Assembly (NCBI RefSeq): GCF_000427645.1
Contig: NZ_KE386571.1
Coordinates: 1,105,676-1,169,675, forward strand
Direction: 5' to 3'
Length of the DNA: 64,000 nt
Source: Sphingomonas phyllosphaerae FA2
GTDB lineage: Bacteria; Pseudomonadota; Alphaproteobacteria; Sphingomonadales; Sphingomonadaceae
Each line of letters opens with the position of its first letter. Position 1 is the stretch's first letter. Below the pieces are notes generated by a model, which was not told the origin of the DNA, made no database searches, and worked only from the letters and a program-made list of their open reading frames with translations. Positions 1 through 8,675 of the stretch are shown piece by piece. Both the position numbers and the translations under genes were made by a program.

Positions 1-336
1 TATCCACGCGAACCGCCCGAAAGGGTCGGCATCGTCCCGTCTGAGAATAGGAACGCCCTTCGCCGTCAATCGCGCGATCATCGCGTCCATGTCGTCGACG
101 GCGAAGTTGACCATGAACTCCCTCGTGGAGGGTGCCATGTGATCCGTGCCATCCGGAAAGGCCATCCACGACACCTTGGGCGGATGCCCTGGCGCGTCAA
201 AGGGCAGCGCTGCCCCACCCCATGATGCGACGTCCAGCCCCAGCACCTCCTTGTACCAGTGTGCCAGCGCTTTGGGGTCCTTGCTCTTGACGAAAACGCC
301 ACCAATGCCCGTGACGTGACCAGGTTGCTCAGCCAT
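1..336 (-). CDS. VOC (glyoxalase/bleomycin-resistance) family protein, 3' end outside window
   Basis: The frame opens with ATG at 336 (N-terminus MAEQPGHVTGIGG) and is still open at base 1, so only the first 112 residues are visible. The pattern is that of a vicinal-oxygen-chelate fold: an early GGVF strand, then KDPKALAHWYKEVLGLDV, a typical helix-strand signature of glyoxalase-like modules, followed by a second strand with FPDGTDHMAPS and a VNFAVDDMDAMIARL helix. Proteins of this family bind a metal and act on small substrates or sequester antibiotics; the substrate cannot be read from the sequence. No neighbour helps, since the next 1 kb upstream of it is empty. Confidence 0.8.
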   Translation of the reverse strand, partial: MAEQPGHVTGIGGVFVKSKDPKALAHWYKEVLGLDVASWGGAALPFDAPGHPPKVSWMAFPDGTDHMAPSTREFMVNFAVDDMDAMIARLTAKGVPILRRDDADPFGRFAWI

Positions 337-1362
337 GCCGGGATCCTGCCATGCGAACGACGCGAGAAGCGCGATGATCCTGAAGCCCCATGCCGACGCC
401 GTGCATCTCGATCCCGCTCCTCGTGTCGTTACAGGTTCCATACCCGCATGCTAACCGGGACATGATGGCACCGACTATTGGTGCATCAATTGCTATAGCA
501 ATCAGCGACAGACGAAAGGTGCAGCTTCCTTCAAGAAGCCGCTACAGGATTTTCAAACGTCTCGCGCTTTCTCGATCGACCATCGTTTTCAGGACATCTC
601 GCGGCGGAGCGCGCGGACGCGACAAGCGCTGGTGGCAAAGTCTCAATCCCCGCCATTCCATACGCCTGCATGAACTGGCCGTAAGCGTGAACCTATTCGC
701 CTGAACGAACGGCGGATTGCGTGGGTTGTCTTCACCACACTGGCTGGCCGAAAGTGGGTCTTCATTCGGCCTCGGCCGTTGGCGTCAGAGATGTTGCGGC
801 CTGATGCACACGATCAATGCCCATTCGTCATGCACCGTCACAACCTTACGACGTAAACCGATCGGCAGGGCGGGGTGCGCTTTCGGAAGCCGATCGACGA
901 TGCCGACCGCGGCGGGATCATGCTAACCTCCGATGACGGCATCGATCCAGTGGGGCATGAAGAAGATGCGCCGATCCTGACATATTCACTCGAGCCGGTG
1001 AAGCGACGGGTGCACGAAGGGGAAAGTGAGTGCCGCCTACTCGGTCGTGTTGAACGCGCCTAAGCTGTCGCTCGCCCAAGCCTCGTCGAGCGTGCATTAA
1101 TCGAAATATCGGGTGGATTAGGGCGTCTGGACTGCGCGGTCGGGCGTCGCGGCGTGGGCGACGAACGCATCCTTCACTTTCGTTCGATTGATCGAGCCGT
1201 TGCTCGACCGCATGAAGAGCAGCACCGACGTGGATCAGGCGACAGAAGTTTGCCCCAACGGGTCGGCTGGCGGATCAAAGCTGCGCCTAAAGTCGCGCAA
1301 TCGGCGAAACGGTCAAACCTCGGCTTATTCCGGCAATCAAGCCTCTAAGTGCTTGTAATCGC
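337..1362. other. Gene-poor stretch, no supported gene
   Basis: About 1 kb between the VOC gene and tRNA-Glu. All six frames are broken or give arginine/serine-rich translations without recognisable domains, as expected of chance frames at high GC. Around 470-560 the base composition is lower in GC than the flanks. The only structured element seen is a perfect palindrome at 489-502. It may be decayed coding sequence or an old insertion scar, but no homology is recognisable by eye. Confidence 0.6.
489..502. promoter_or_regulatory. Perfect 14-bp palindrome, possible operator
   Basis: ATTGCTATAGCAAT is a perfect inverted repeat (7+7, no spacer) in a locally AT-rich patch, about 150 bp upstream of the VOC gene start at 336. 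It has the form of a dimeric repressor site. No regulator gene lies nearby and only one copy was noticed, so the role is inferred. Confidence 0.25.
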
Positions 1363-1437
1363 TGGTGACCCCTACGAGAATCGAACTCGTGTTTTCGCCG
1401 TGAGAGGGCGACGTCCTAACCGCTAGACGAAGGGGCC
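1363..1437 (-). tRNA. tRNA-Glu (anticodon CTC)
   Basis: The complement folds as a 75-nt cloverleaf with encoded CCA. The acceptor stem GGCCCCT pairs with AGGGGTC (one G-U pair), the D arm contains AGCGGTTAGGA, the anticodon arm is TCGCC-CTCTCAC-GGCGA with CTC in the loop, and the T arm contains GTTCGATTC. CTC reads GAG codons, which fits a GC-rich genome. Confidence 0.95.
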
Positions 1438-1506
1438 GTGCGCGGTGTGAGGCGCGCTGTTAGGTCGGCGGGGCGGGGGCGTCAAGCGACTTTCGTGCCG
1501 ATCACC

Positions 1507-1540
1507 AAAAAGGTGCGCCGGCACGTTAGCCGACGCACCT
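1507..1540 (-). terminator. Rho-independent terminator of the DAHP synthase gene
   Basis: On the minus strand a 12-bp stem (AGGTGCGTCGGC against GCCGGCGCACCT, one G-U pair) with a 6-nt loop is followed by a run of T. It begins 6 bp past the stop codon of the DAHP synthase gene. Confidence 0.8.
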
Positions 1541-1545
1541 CCATA

Positions 1546-2913
1546 TCACGCCGCCTTGCGACGCTCCGCCATTTCCGTGTTCAGCATCTCCGCCAGCAGG
1601 AACGCCAGTTCGAGGCTCTGTCCGGCGTTCAGACGTGGATCGCAATGCGTGTGGTAACGATCGGCGAGGCTCTGCTCCGTCACGTCGATCGCGCCGCCGG
1701 TGCATTCCGTCACGTTCTGGCCGGTCATCTCCGCGTGGATGCCGCCGGCGTGCGTGCCCTCCGCGCGGTGGACCGCGAAGAAGCCGCGCACTTCGGACAG
1801 GATACGGTCGAACGGCCTAGTCTTGTAGCCGCTCGTCGCCTTGACGGTGTTGCCGTGCATGGGGTCGCAACTCCATACCACCGAATGCCCCTCGCGCTTC
1901 ACAGCGCGCACCAGCCGCGGCAGATGCGCCTCGATCTGGTCGTAGCCATAGCGGGTGATCAGCGTCATCCGCCCCGGCACACGCTGCGGGTTGAGCGTGT
2001 CGAGCATGCGCAGCAAGGCGTCCGGCTCGAGCGATGGACCGCATTTGATGCCGATCGGGTTCCCGATCCCGCGCAGGAACTCGACATGTGCCGAGCCATC
2101 GAAGCGAGTGCGGTCGCCGATCCACAGGAAATGCGCCGACGTGTCGTACCAGTCGCCGGTCAGCGAATCCTGTCGGGTAAGTGCTTCCTCGAACGGCAGC
2201 AGCAACGCCTCGTGACTGGTATAGAAGGTCGTCTGCGATAGCTGCGGCACCGTGTCCGGGCTGATCCCGCACGCCTCCATGAAGTCGAGCGCCTCGCCGA
2301 TCCGATCGGCGGTTTCGGCGTATTTCTTCGCCCACGGGCTGCGGCCCATGAAGTCGTGGGTCCAGCGATGCACCTGATGCAGATTCGCATACCCACCCTG
2401 CGCGAAGGCGCGCAGCAGGTTCAGCGTCGCCGCCGACTGCGCATAGGAACGGATCATCCGCTCCGGGTCCGGAATGCGCGACTCCGCGGTGAAGGCGATG
2501 TCGTTGACATTGTCGCCGCGATAGCTGGGCAGCTCGACGCCATCGATCGTCTCGGTATTGGCGGAGCGTGGCTTGGCGAACTGCCCCGCCATGCGACCGA
2601 CCTTCACCACCGGCAGCTTCGAGGCGAAGGTGAGCACCACCGCCATCTGGAGGATAACGCGGAAAGTATCGCGAATGTTGTTGGGGTGGAATTCCGCGAA
2701 GCTCTCGGCGCAATCGCCGCCTTGCAGAAGGAACGCCTTGCCTTCGGCGACCTTGGCGAGATCGGCGGTCAGGTTGCGGGCTTCACCCGCAAAGACCAAC
2801 GGCGGAAACGAGGCCAGCCGCCGCGTCGCATCATCCAGCGCCGCAGCATCGGGATAGACGGGGAGCTGGCGCGCTTCGGCAGTGGTCCAGCTATGCGGGG
2901 CCCAGGTGGCCAT
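1546..2913 (-). CDS. aroG: Class II 3-deoxy-7-phosphoheptulonate synthase
   Basis: Condenses phosphoenolpyruvate and erythrose 4-phosphate to DAHP, the first step of the shikimate pathway, in the cytosol. The 455-residue protein has the class II (plant/Mycobacterium type) signatures: [10 protein letters not shown] with the metal-binding Cys, [30 protein letters not shown] and [12 protein letters not shown]. It is unrelated in sequence to the E. coli AroF/G/H type. ATG at 2913 (MATWAPHSW) is preferred because GGAAGG lies 9 nt upstream; the in-frame ATG at 2922 touches that GGAAGG. It stands alone, with its own terminator and an SDR gene on the same strand 69 bp upstream. Confidence 0.95.
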   Translation of the reverse strand: MATWAPHSWTTAEARQLPVYPDAAALDDATRRLASFPPLVFAGEARNLTADLAKVAEGKAFLLQGGDCAESFAEFHPNNIRDTFRVILQMAVVLTFASKLPVVKVGRMAGQFAKPRSANTETIDGVELPSYRGDNVNDIAFTAESRIPDPERMIRSYAQSAATLNLLRAFAQGGYANLHQVHRWTHDFMGRSPWAKKYAETADRIGEALDFMEACGISPDTVPQLSQTTFYTSHEALLLPFEEALTRQDSLTGDWYDTSAHFLWIGDRTRFDGSAHVEFLRGIGNPIGIKCGPSLEPDALLRMLDTLNPQRVPGRMTLITRYGYDQIEAHLPRLVRAVKREGHSVVWSCDPMHGNTVKATSGYKTRPFDRILSEVRGFFAVHRAEGTHAGGIHAEMTGQNVTECTGGAIDVTEQSLADRYHTHCDPRLNAGQSLELAFLLAEMLNTEMAERRKAA

Positions 2914-2982
2914 AGTATTCATCCTTCCAACTAACGCCCGCGCCTTGAACCAACCGCGCGCGGGCCGCAATCAACTTCCTCT

Positions 2983-3762
2983 TTACAGCACACCCGGATA
3001 CGCGCCGCCGTCGATCAGCAGACTCTGTCCCGTGATGAAACCGGACGACTTGGCGCAAAGGAAGGCGCAGGCATCGCCGAACTCGTGCGGCTCGCCGAAG
3101 CGTTTCGCGGGTATCCGGTCACGCGCGGCTGCGGCGGCTTCCTCGACCGAGACGCCATTCTTCTCCGCATTGAAAGCGTGCACGCCTGCCAGCCGCCGCG
3201 TGTCGAACAGGCCGGGGAGCAGGAAGTTGATCGTGACGTTGGCGTGCGCGACCTGCCGCGCGACCCCTGCCAGAAAACCGGTCAGCCCGACCCGTGCGCC
3301 GCTCGACAGATCGAGCCCGGGTATCGGCGCCTTCACCGATCCCGAGGTGATGCACACGATCCGTCCGAAGTGGCGCTCGATCATCCCGTCGATCACCTTC
3401 TGCACCAGCCGGATCGGGGTGACCATGTTGGCATCGACGCCGGCGTGGATCGCGTCGCCGTCAAGCGCACGGAAATCGCGCAGCGGCGGACCGCCGTTGT
3501 TATTGATAAGGATGTCGACCTGCCCGCCGGCCGCGTCGATCAACGCCGTCTGGACGCGCTCGTCGCCGACATCGCCCGCGACCGTGAGAACGGTTGCGCC
3601 ATCGTCGCGCAGCGCAGCGGCGGTCTGCTCCAGCGCTGCGGCGTCGCGGCCATTGAGGATCACCGTGCACCCCGCCTCCGCCAGAGCGGTCGCGCACGCC
3701 CGGCCGAGACCGTGGCTGGATGCGCACACGATCGCCGTCCGTTTCGTCAGCCCCAGATCCAT
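2983..3762 (-). CDS. Short-chain dehydrogenase/reductase with altered catalytic tetrad
   Basis: A 259-residue Rossmann protein of the classical SDR/FabG-like type. It has a variant cofactor loop (CASSHGLGRA in place of TGxxxGxG), DILINNNGG for the NNAG motif, and the C-terminal TGQSLLIDGG found in FabG-like members. Catalytic Ser140 is present, but 13 residues later, where Tyr is expected, there is Ser153, and the YxxxK lysine is Arg157 (LSSGARVGL). A subgroup of FabG-like SDRs is known to lack the full tetrad, so this is more likely a real variant than an error. Substrate unknown. It lies 23 bp downstream of cysS on the same strand and may be co-transcribed. Confidence 0.85.
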   Translation of the reverse strand: MDLGLTKRTAIVCASSHGLGRACATALAEAGCTVILNGRDAAALEQTAAALRDDGATVLTVAGDVGDERVQTALIDAAGGQVDILINNNGGPPLRDFRALDGDAIHAGVDANMVTPIRLVQKVIDGMIERHFGRIVCITSGSVKAPIPGLDLSSGARVGLTGFLAGVARQVAHANVTINFLLPGLFDTRRLAGVHAFNAEKNGVSVEEAAAAARDRIPAKRFGEPHEFGDACAFLCAKSSGFITGQSLLIDGGAYPGVL

Positions 3763-3785
3763 CTCGGTCGTCCTTTCCTTTGCCG

Positions 3786-5216
3786 TCAGCCCGGCAGCTT
3801 CCAGTCCCAGCCGAGCGGATCACCGTCCATTACCTCGACGCCGCTGCTCGCGAGTTCGTCGCGGATCGCATCCGAGCGCGCGAAATCCTTGGCAATGCGC
3901 GCTTCCTTCCGATCGGCGAGGCGCGCCTTGATCGCCGCCTCGTCGATGGTGGCCCCGGCCGGGCGCACCCGCAGGGCCGCACGATCGAGCTGCGCCAGAT
4001 CGAGCCCGAGCACCTCATCGAACGCCAACAGCGTGGCGAGCCGATCGTCCGCCGACAGTTTCTTATCGCCAAGCAGCGCATCCAGTACGGGCAGCGTCCG
4101 GGGCGTCGCCAGATCGTCGCTGATCGCGGCGTCCAGCTGGGCGATATAATCAGCCGAGCGTGCACCACCGCCCGCAGTGCTCCGGCTACGCAAGCCTTCG
4201 ACCGCATGGACCCAGCGCTTCAGCCGTACCTGCGCCGCGGTCAGATTCTCCCACGAGAATTCCAGCTCGCTGCGATAATGCGCCTGCAGGCACATCAATC
4301 GATAGGAAAGGGGATGGAAGCCCCGCTCGATCAATCGAGAGAGCGTAAGGAACTCGCCCGAAGATTTGCTCATCTTTCCCGCGCGATCGACGAGAAAGTT
4401 GTTATGCAACCAGAACGTCGCGCCGGTGTCGGCGCATTCGCAATGCGCCTGATTTTGCGCGATCTCGTTGGGATGATGGATCTCGCGGTGGTCGATCCCG
4501 CCGGTGTGAATGTCGAACGCCGGACCGAGATATTTGGCCGCCATCACCGAGCATTCTAGGTGCCAGCCGGGTGCGCCGCGGCCCCAGGGCGAGTCCCATT
4601 CCATCTGCCGCGTCTCACCGGGCGGCGTGGAGCGCCAGATCGCAAAATCCTGCGGGTGCCGCTTGCCCGCGACCGTGTCGATCCGCCCCTGCGCGGCATC
4701 GTCGGCCGCTCCCGCCAGCCGGCCGTAATCGGGCACGGTGGTCGTATCGAAATACAGGCCATCTTCAAGCTGATAGCAGTGACGATCGGCGATCTTCTCG
4801 CCCCACGCGATCATCTCCGCCACGTGATCGGTGGCGAGCGGCATATGCGTCGGTGTGCGGATGTTCAGATCGGCAAGATTTTGCTTGAAGGCCTGGGTGT
4901 AATGCCGTGCGATCGCCCAGATATCGCGTCCACTCGCCCGCGCCGCCGCCTCCATCTTGTCATCGCCTGCGTCGGCATCGGACGTCAGATGCCCGACGTC
5001 GGTGATGTTGATGACATGCGTGAGTGGCCAGCCCTTCGCCGCGATCGTCCGGCTCAGCGTGTCGGTGAAAACATAGGCGCGCAAATTGCCGACATGCGCA
5101 TAATGATAGACGGTCGGTCCGCACGAATAGATGCGGACGTTACCGGGATCGAGCGGCGCGAACGGTTCGAGCGCGCGCGAGAGGCTGTTGTAGAGGATCA
5201 GGGGAACGCCGGTCAT
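3786..5216 (-). CDS. cysS: Cysteine--tRNA ligase
   Basis: Charges tRNA-Cys with cysteine in the cytosol. The 476-residue length is normal for a bacterial CysRS. Landmarks in order: YSCGPTVYHYAHVGN near residue 30, with a zinc-ligand Cys and the HIGH-type HVGN; the zinc/recognition block HTGGIDHREIHHPNE; the nucleotide-binding KMSKSSG loop; then the DALR-type helical region and a lysine/arginine-rich C-terminal stretch ending in GWDWKLPG. The ATG at 5216 agrees with the usual N-terminus (LILYNSLSR). Confidence 0.97.
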   Translation of the reverse strand: MTGVPLILYNSLSRALEPFAPLDPGNVRIYSCGPTVYHYAHVGNLRAYVFTDTLSRTIAAKGWPLTHVINITDVGHLTSDADAGDDKMEAAARASGRDIWAIARHYTQAFKQNLADLNIRTPTHMPLATDHVAEMIAWGEKIADRHCYQLEDGLYFDTTTVPDYGRLAGAADDAAQGRIDTVAGKRHPQDFAIWRSTPPGETRQMEWDSPWGRGAPGWHLECSVMAAKYLGPAFDIHTGGIDHREIHHPNEIAQNQAHCECADTGATFWLHNNFLVDRAGKMSKSSGEFLTLSRLIERGFHPLSYRLMCLQAHYRSELEFSWENLTAAQVRLKRWVHAVEGLRSRSTAGGGARSADYIAQLDAAISDDLATPRTLPVLDALLGDKKLSADDRLATLLAFDEVLGLDLAQLDRAALRVRPAGATIDEAAIKARLADRKEARIAKDFARSDAIRDELASSGVEVMDGDPLGWDWKLPG

Positions 5217-5335
5217 CCCGCGCTCTTAGTCCGCTGACCCCGCCACGCCAACCGTCCGTGGACGTTGCGGCGTTGCAACACTTGCGCGCGTGATGCGCTT
5301 GCTGTTCCGCATCGAGCAGCAGCAAGGAGCCATGC

Positions 5336-6163
5336 GTGACGAAGATTGCCGTCGTTCAGACCACGACCGGGATCGATCCTGCCCGGAACGCCGCCGCCCT
5401 GGTCGCGGCGATCGAGGAGGCCGGCGCGTCCGGTGCCGCGATGGTCTTCACGCCGGAAATGTCGGGGCTGCTCGACCGCGACCGCGCCCGCGCAGCGGAC
5501 GCGATCATGCGCGAGGGCGATGATCGCGTCCTCGTCGCTGTGCGCGAGGCGGCGGCACGCGCCGGAGTGTGGGTCCATCTCGGATCGCTGGCTCTGCGGC
5601 GGCCTGACGGGCGGCTCGCCAACCGCAGCTTCGTGATCGACGCGGTCGGCAACATCCGCGCCCGCTACGACAAGATGCACCTGTTCGACGTCGATCTGCC
5701 GACCGGTGAAAGCTGGCGCGAGTCGGCGAGTTATGCTGCCGGCGATCGCCCCGTGGTGGTCGGCACGCCGCTGGGGCGCATGGGCCTGTCCATCTGTTAC
5801 GACATGCGCTTTCCCGACCTGTATCGCGCGCTGACCGATGCCGGCGCGCAGATCCTGTCGGTGCCGGCCAGCTTCACGCGGCCGACCGGGGTGGCGCATT
5901 GGCACGTCCTGCTGCGCGCCCGCGCGATCGAGGCGGGAGTTCATCTCGTCGCCGCCGCGCAGACCGGCGTGCATGACGACGGTCGCGCCACCTATGGTCA
6001 TTCGCTGGTCGTCGATCCGTGGGGCGAGGTGCTGCTCGACATGGGTGAGGCTCCGGGCATCGGCTATGCCGAGGTCGACGCCGCGCGCGTACAGGATGTG
6101 CGCAGCCGCGTGCCCGCGCTCCAGCATCGCCGCGTGGTGACCGCGCCGATCGTGATCGCATGA
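5336..6163 (+). CDS. Carbon-nitrogen hydrolase (nitrilase superfamily, Nit1-like)
   Basis: A 275-residue amidase of the nitrilase superfamily. The Glu-Lys-Cys triad is intact: Glu41 in VFTPEMSG, Lys113 in YDKMHLFDV, Cys154 in SICYDMRFPD. The YDKMHLFDVD and CYDMRFPDLYR blocks are those of the Nit1/Nit2 branch, whose characterised members hydrolyse deaminated glutathione or omega-amides, so metabolite repair is the likeliest role. The start is GTG at 5336, giving MTKIAVVQ; GGAG lies upstream, while the ATG at 5332 is in another frame. Divergent from cysS and followed by rpsU. Confidence 0.88.
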   Translation: MTKIAVVQTTTGIDPARNAAALVAAIEEAGASGAAMVFTPEMSGLLDRDRARAADAIMREGDDRVLVAVREAAARAGVWVHLGSLALRRPDGRLANRSFVIDAVGNIRARYDKMHLFDVDLPTGESWRESASYAAGDRPVVVGTPLGRMGLSICYDMRFPDLYRALTDAGAQILSVPASFTRPTGVAHWHVLLRARAIEAGVHLVAAAQTGVHDDGRATYGHSLVVDPWGEVLLDMGEAPGIGYAEVDAARVQDVRSRVPALQHRRVVTAPIVIA

Positions 6164-6276
6164 GCATCAGGGAGTGAACGCTTGCGGGGCTGGGCACTTG
6201 CTGCTAGGGCCGGTGTGTTCGGCGCGAGCCTCGCTCGCCGCCGCATTACCTGTTTGATCCGGAGTTGAAGGTTCCA

Positions 6277-6483
6277 ATGCAGATCATCGTTCGCGACAAC
6301 AATGTTGACCAAGCCCTTCGCGCGCTCAAGAAGAAGCTGCAGCGTGAGGGCGTGTATCGCGAAATGAAGCTGCGCCGCCACTACGAGAAGCCCTCGGAGA
6401 AGCGTGCGCGTGAGCGTGCGGCGGCGGTGCGTCGTGCGCGCAAGCTGGAGCGCAAGCGTGCGGAGCGTGACGGCGCGCGGTAA
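6277..6483 (+). CDS. rpsU: 30S ribosomal protein S21
   Basis: A 68-residue, very basic protein with the S21 N-terminus [25 protein letters not shown] followed by an arginine/lysine-rich C-terminal helix. S21 sits on the 30S platform near the anti-Shine-Dalgarno end of 16S rRNA and helps initiation. ATG at 6277 has GAAG 7 nt upstream; a TTG 12 nt earlier in frame overlaps that site and is less likely. It is followed after 70 bp by an FKBP gene on the same strand. Confidence 0.97.
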   Translation: MQIIVRDNNVDQALRALKKKLQREGVYREMKLRRHYEKPSEKRARERAAAVRRARKLERKRAERDGAR

Positions 6484-6553
6484 GGCGCCGCGTCCGCCCG
6501 TTTCTGCCAGCGCGTCGCCGCGGCGGCGCGTGCTAGCCTGAGGTTGCCCGCTG

Positions 6554-7108
6554 ATGTCGACTGTCACCGCCGTTCCGATCCCTCCCGTCCGGCGCGCCTA
6601 TGTGCTCTGGCTGGTGGCGGGGTTGCTGATCGCCCTGGTGGCAGGCGTGGCATTGGCGCGCGCCGGCAGCACTGGGGTCGTGACGACGCCCTCCGGGCTG
6701 CGCTATCAGGTGCTAAAGGCCGGCGAGACCAAGACGCCGTCGCCGACCGAGACCGACGTCGCGCTCATCAACTATGAGGGGCGTCTGGTTGACGGCACCG
6801 TCTTCGACAAGTCGCAGCAGCCGACGCCGCTGCCCGTCGCGGGCGTCGTTCCGGGCTTCTCCGAGGGCCTGAAGCTGATGCACAAGGGCGCGAAGTACCG
6901 GTTCTGGATCAAGCCGGAACTCGGCTACGGCGACCGCGCCAACGGTCCGATCCCCGCCAATTCGACGCTCGTCTTCGACGTCGAACTGCGCGACTTCCTC
7001 CCCGAGGCGACCGTGCGCCAGATGCAGATGCAGCAGAGCATGATGGGCGGAATGCCGGGCATGGGTGGTGCAGGTGGTCCTGCTGGAGCAGCGCCCGGCG
7101 GGCGTTGA
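6554..7108 (+). CDS. FKBP-type peptidyl-prolyl cis-trans isomerase, membrane-anchored
   Basis: A 184-residue protein that accelerates Xaa-Pro isomerisation, probably in the periplasm. Residues 15-36 form one hydrophobic segment after a short cytosolic tail, so it is anchored or carries an uncleaved signal. The FKBP fold follows: PSGLRYQVLKAGE, INYEGRLVDGTVFDKS, VVPGFSEGLKLM, FWIKPELGYG and STLVFDVELRDF are the usual blocks, including pocket residues of the VxGW-like loop and the LGYG turn. The C-terminus is a Met/Gly-rich tail (QMQMQQSMMGGMPGMGG) of low complexity, common in sphingomonad homologues. It follows rpsU and ends in a terminator. Confidence 0.93.
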   Translation: MSTVTAVPIPPVRRAYVLWLVAGLLIALVAGVALARAGSTGVVTTPSGLRYQVLKAGETKTPSPTETDVALINYEGRLVDGTVFDKSQQPTPLPVAGVVPGFSEGLKLMHKGAKYRFWIKPELGYGDRANGPIPANSTLVFDVELRDFLPEATVRQMQMQQSMMGGMPGMGGAGGPAGAAPGGR

Positions 7109-7132
7109 TACGGGTTCCTCCGGGAACAGGTG

Positions 7133-7158
7133 AGGGCGGCCTGAGGGTCGCCCTTTTA
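7133..7158 (+). terminator. Rho-independent terminator after the FKBP gene
   Basis: AGGGCG and CGCCCT pair around a GCC/GGT-extended stem with a TGA loop, followed by TTTT. It lies 24 bp after the FKBP stop codon. Confidence 0.7.
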
Positions 7159-7265
7159 GTTTGTGGACTGGACGACTGCTTCACAGGCCGCTGAAGCTCG
7201 ATCGGGCGTGACGTCGAGGGGGACGTTTGCTGGAAGCTAGTTCAGGCTACCATCATATAAGGTCC

Positions 7266-7340
7266 GTCACTGCGAGCCCAGCGAGGCGATACAGGGTTGG
7301 ATCAGGACGCTCTGGATTGCTTCGCTACGCTCGCAATGAC
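7266..7340. repeat. Intergenic palindromic repeat (REP-like)
   Basis: The 29-nt arm at 7266-7294 (begins GTCACTGCGAGCCCAGCGAG) is the imperfect reverse complement of 7312-7340 (ends CTACGCTCGCAATGAC), matching at 24 of 29 positions with a 17-nt centre. The GTCATTGCGAGCG...CAATCCAG core is familiar as an interspersed palindromic element in alphaproteobacterial intergenic regions. It could fold as a hairpin in transcripts from either side. Confidence 0.7.
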
Positions 7341-7414
7341 CGATAGAGGTATTCAAGGTCGCGACTGCGAAGCGATCACCATCGCAGCACGTCTCTACGA
7401 GGGAAGTGATCCGC

Positions 7415-8653
7415 TCAGGACACCTTGGTAGCGTCAGGCGTCGGCGTTGCCACCGGCTCCTCGCGTCGACGAACCCCATCCAGCGCACTTGGCCCACGCA
7501 GCACCGGTGCGCCGGTGGGAGTCGCGACCGGCACCACCTGCCGCCGCATACACAGGCCCGGCCCGGTACGTGGGAATTCGCGACAATTCCACAGCTCGCG
7601 TTCCAGTCCGGCGCCCTGATCGTGCAGATAGCTGAACGACATGCTGGCCATTTGTCCCGGCGTCATCGCCGTGCCGGCCGGCAGCATCGTCCGGTCGGTC
7701 CAGCCAAGAAATTTGCACTTCGCACGCGTGCCGCAGGCGGCCTTGGCGAGTGCGGGATAATTCTCCGGCGCGCCTTCGGGTAGCAGCGCCGTGAAGCTGT
7801 CGGGCTCGCCCGGTACGGTGCTCGTTGCCACCGGCACGACACTCGCGGTGCCCGGCGTAGCGGCCGCAATTGCGACAGCGGCTTCGGCCAACGCACCGCC
7901 CAGTCGATGGACCGGCGAGATGTCGGCCAGCCCGGCGATCACCGGCTCGTCGCTCGATACACTGCGTCGGAACGCGGCGGGCGTGCCCCACCAGCCGGTC
8001 CAGCGGAAGAAAAGGTGGGTGTGAACTTCGGCGAGTTTGTCGAGGCTCGCACTCCAATAGGGCACAACCCAGTCGGTGTGGTAATGCGTGGCATAGCCGA
8101 CCTTGCCGAATACCGCCCCGTTCAGCGCCTTCGTCGCCACCTGGCGCGCGCGCTCCCATGCCGGCTCGGACGGGTGTCGCGCCAGCGCGCCATCGCAGGT
8201 GAAGGTGAACTGGCAGCCGGTCGCGCGTTCCTGCCCCTGAAACACCACACCGCACACCGTCTTTGGAAAGGCGGGATGACGCAACCGGTTGAGCACCACC
8301 TGCGCGACCGCCTGCTGCCCGACCGGATCGTCACCGGCCTCATACCACGCCGCCGCGGCCAGGCAGTCGGTCGCCCGCGCGCGCTGCGTGTCGTCGCCCG
8401 CGAACAGGAAAGGACGCGCCGCCGGGCGCGGGCCGCGCACAAACGGGATCGCCGCGTTGTAGACGCGCGCGTCCTCCGGGGTCAGGTCCTGCAACTCGAC
8501 CGGCTCGACCGTCGGAACCTCGGTCGCGGCGACGACTCGCTGCGGGCGCTTCACCTTCGCCGCGATCGCGCGCGGCACGTCGGGCGCCCGACGCGCGACC
8601 AACGCGGGCACCACGAGCGCCGACGCCGCGATCCCGCCGAGGACCGCGCGCAA
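7415..8653 (-). CDS. Cell wall hydrolase, SleB (Hydrolase_2) family
   Basis: A protein of about 412 residues with an N-terminal hydrophobic segment (LGGIAASALVVPALV), a low-complexity linker, then a SleB-type muramidase domain: ATDCLAAAAWYEAGDDPVGQQAVAQVVLNR, with the presumed catalytic Glu in YEAG, through CGVVFQG, CQFTFTCDG, ATHYHTDWVVPYW. The rest is a long Ala/Pro/Thr-rich region with a small Cys-containing block (AACGTRAKCKFLGW...LWNCREF). It probably trims peptidoglycan in the periplasm. The start is uncertain: no ATG is near. TTG at 8653 is chosen for its position before the membrane segment; a CTG at 8674 would overlap the cysK stop. It follows cysK directly. Confidence 0.82.
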   Translation of the reverse strand: MRAVLGGIAASALVVPALVARRAPDVPRAIAAKVKRPQRVVAATEVPTVEPVELQDLTPEDARVYNAAIPFVRGPRPAARPFLFAGDDTQRARATDCLAAAAWYEAGDDPVGQQAVAQVVLNRLRHPAFPKTVCGVVFQGQERATGCQFTFTCDGALARHPSEPAWERARQVATKALNGAVFGKVGYATHYHTDWVVPYWSASLDKLAEVHTHLFFRWTGWWGTPAAFRRSVSSDEPVIAGLADISPVHRLGGALAEAAVAIAAATPGTASVVPVATSTVPGEPDSFTALLPEGAPENYPALAKAACGTRAKCKFLGWTDRTMLPAGTAMTPGQMASMSFSYLHDQGAGLERELWNCREFPRTGPGLCMRRQVVPVATPTGAPVLRGPSALDGVRRREEPVATPTPDATKVS

Positions 8654-8675
8654 CCTCCAGCTCAGATCGGACAGA

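Larger units (their letters stand above)
7109..7414. other. Intergenic region with terminator and interspersed palindrome
   Basis: Between the FKBP gene and the convergent SleB-type hydrolase gene. It holds the FKBP terminator (7133-7158) and an imperfect inverted repeat (7266-7340). No coding frame resembling a protein is seen. Confidence 0.6.
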
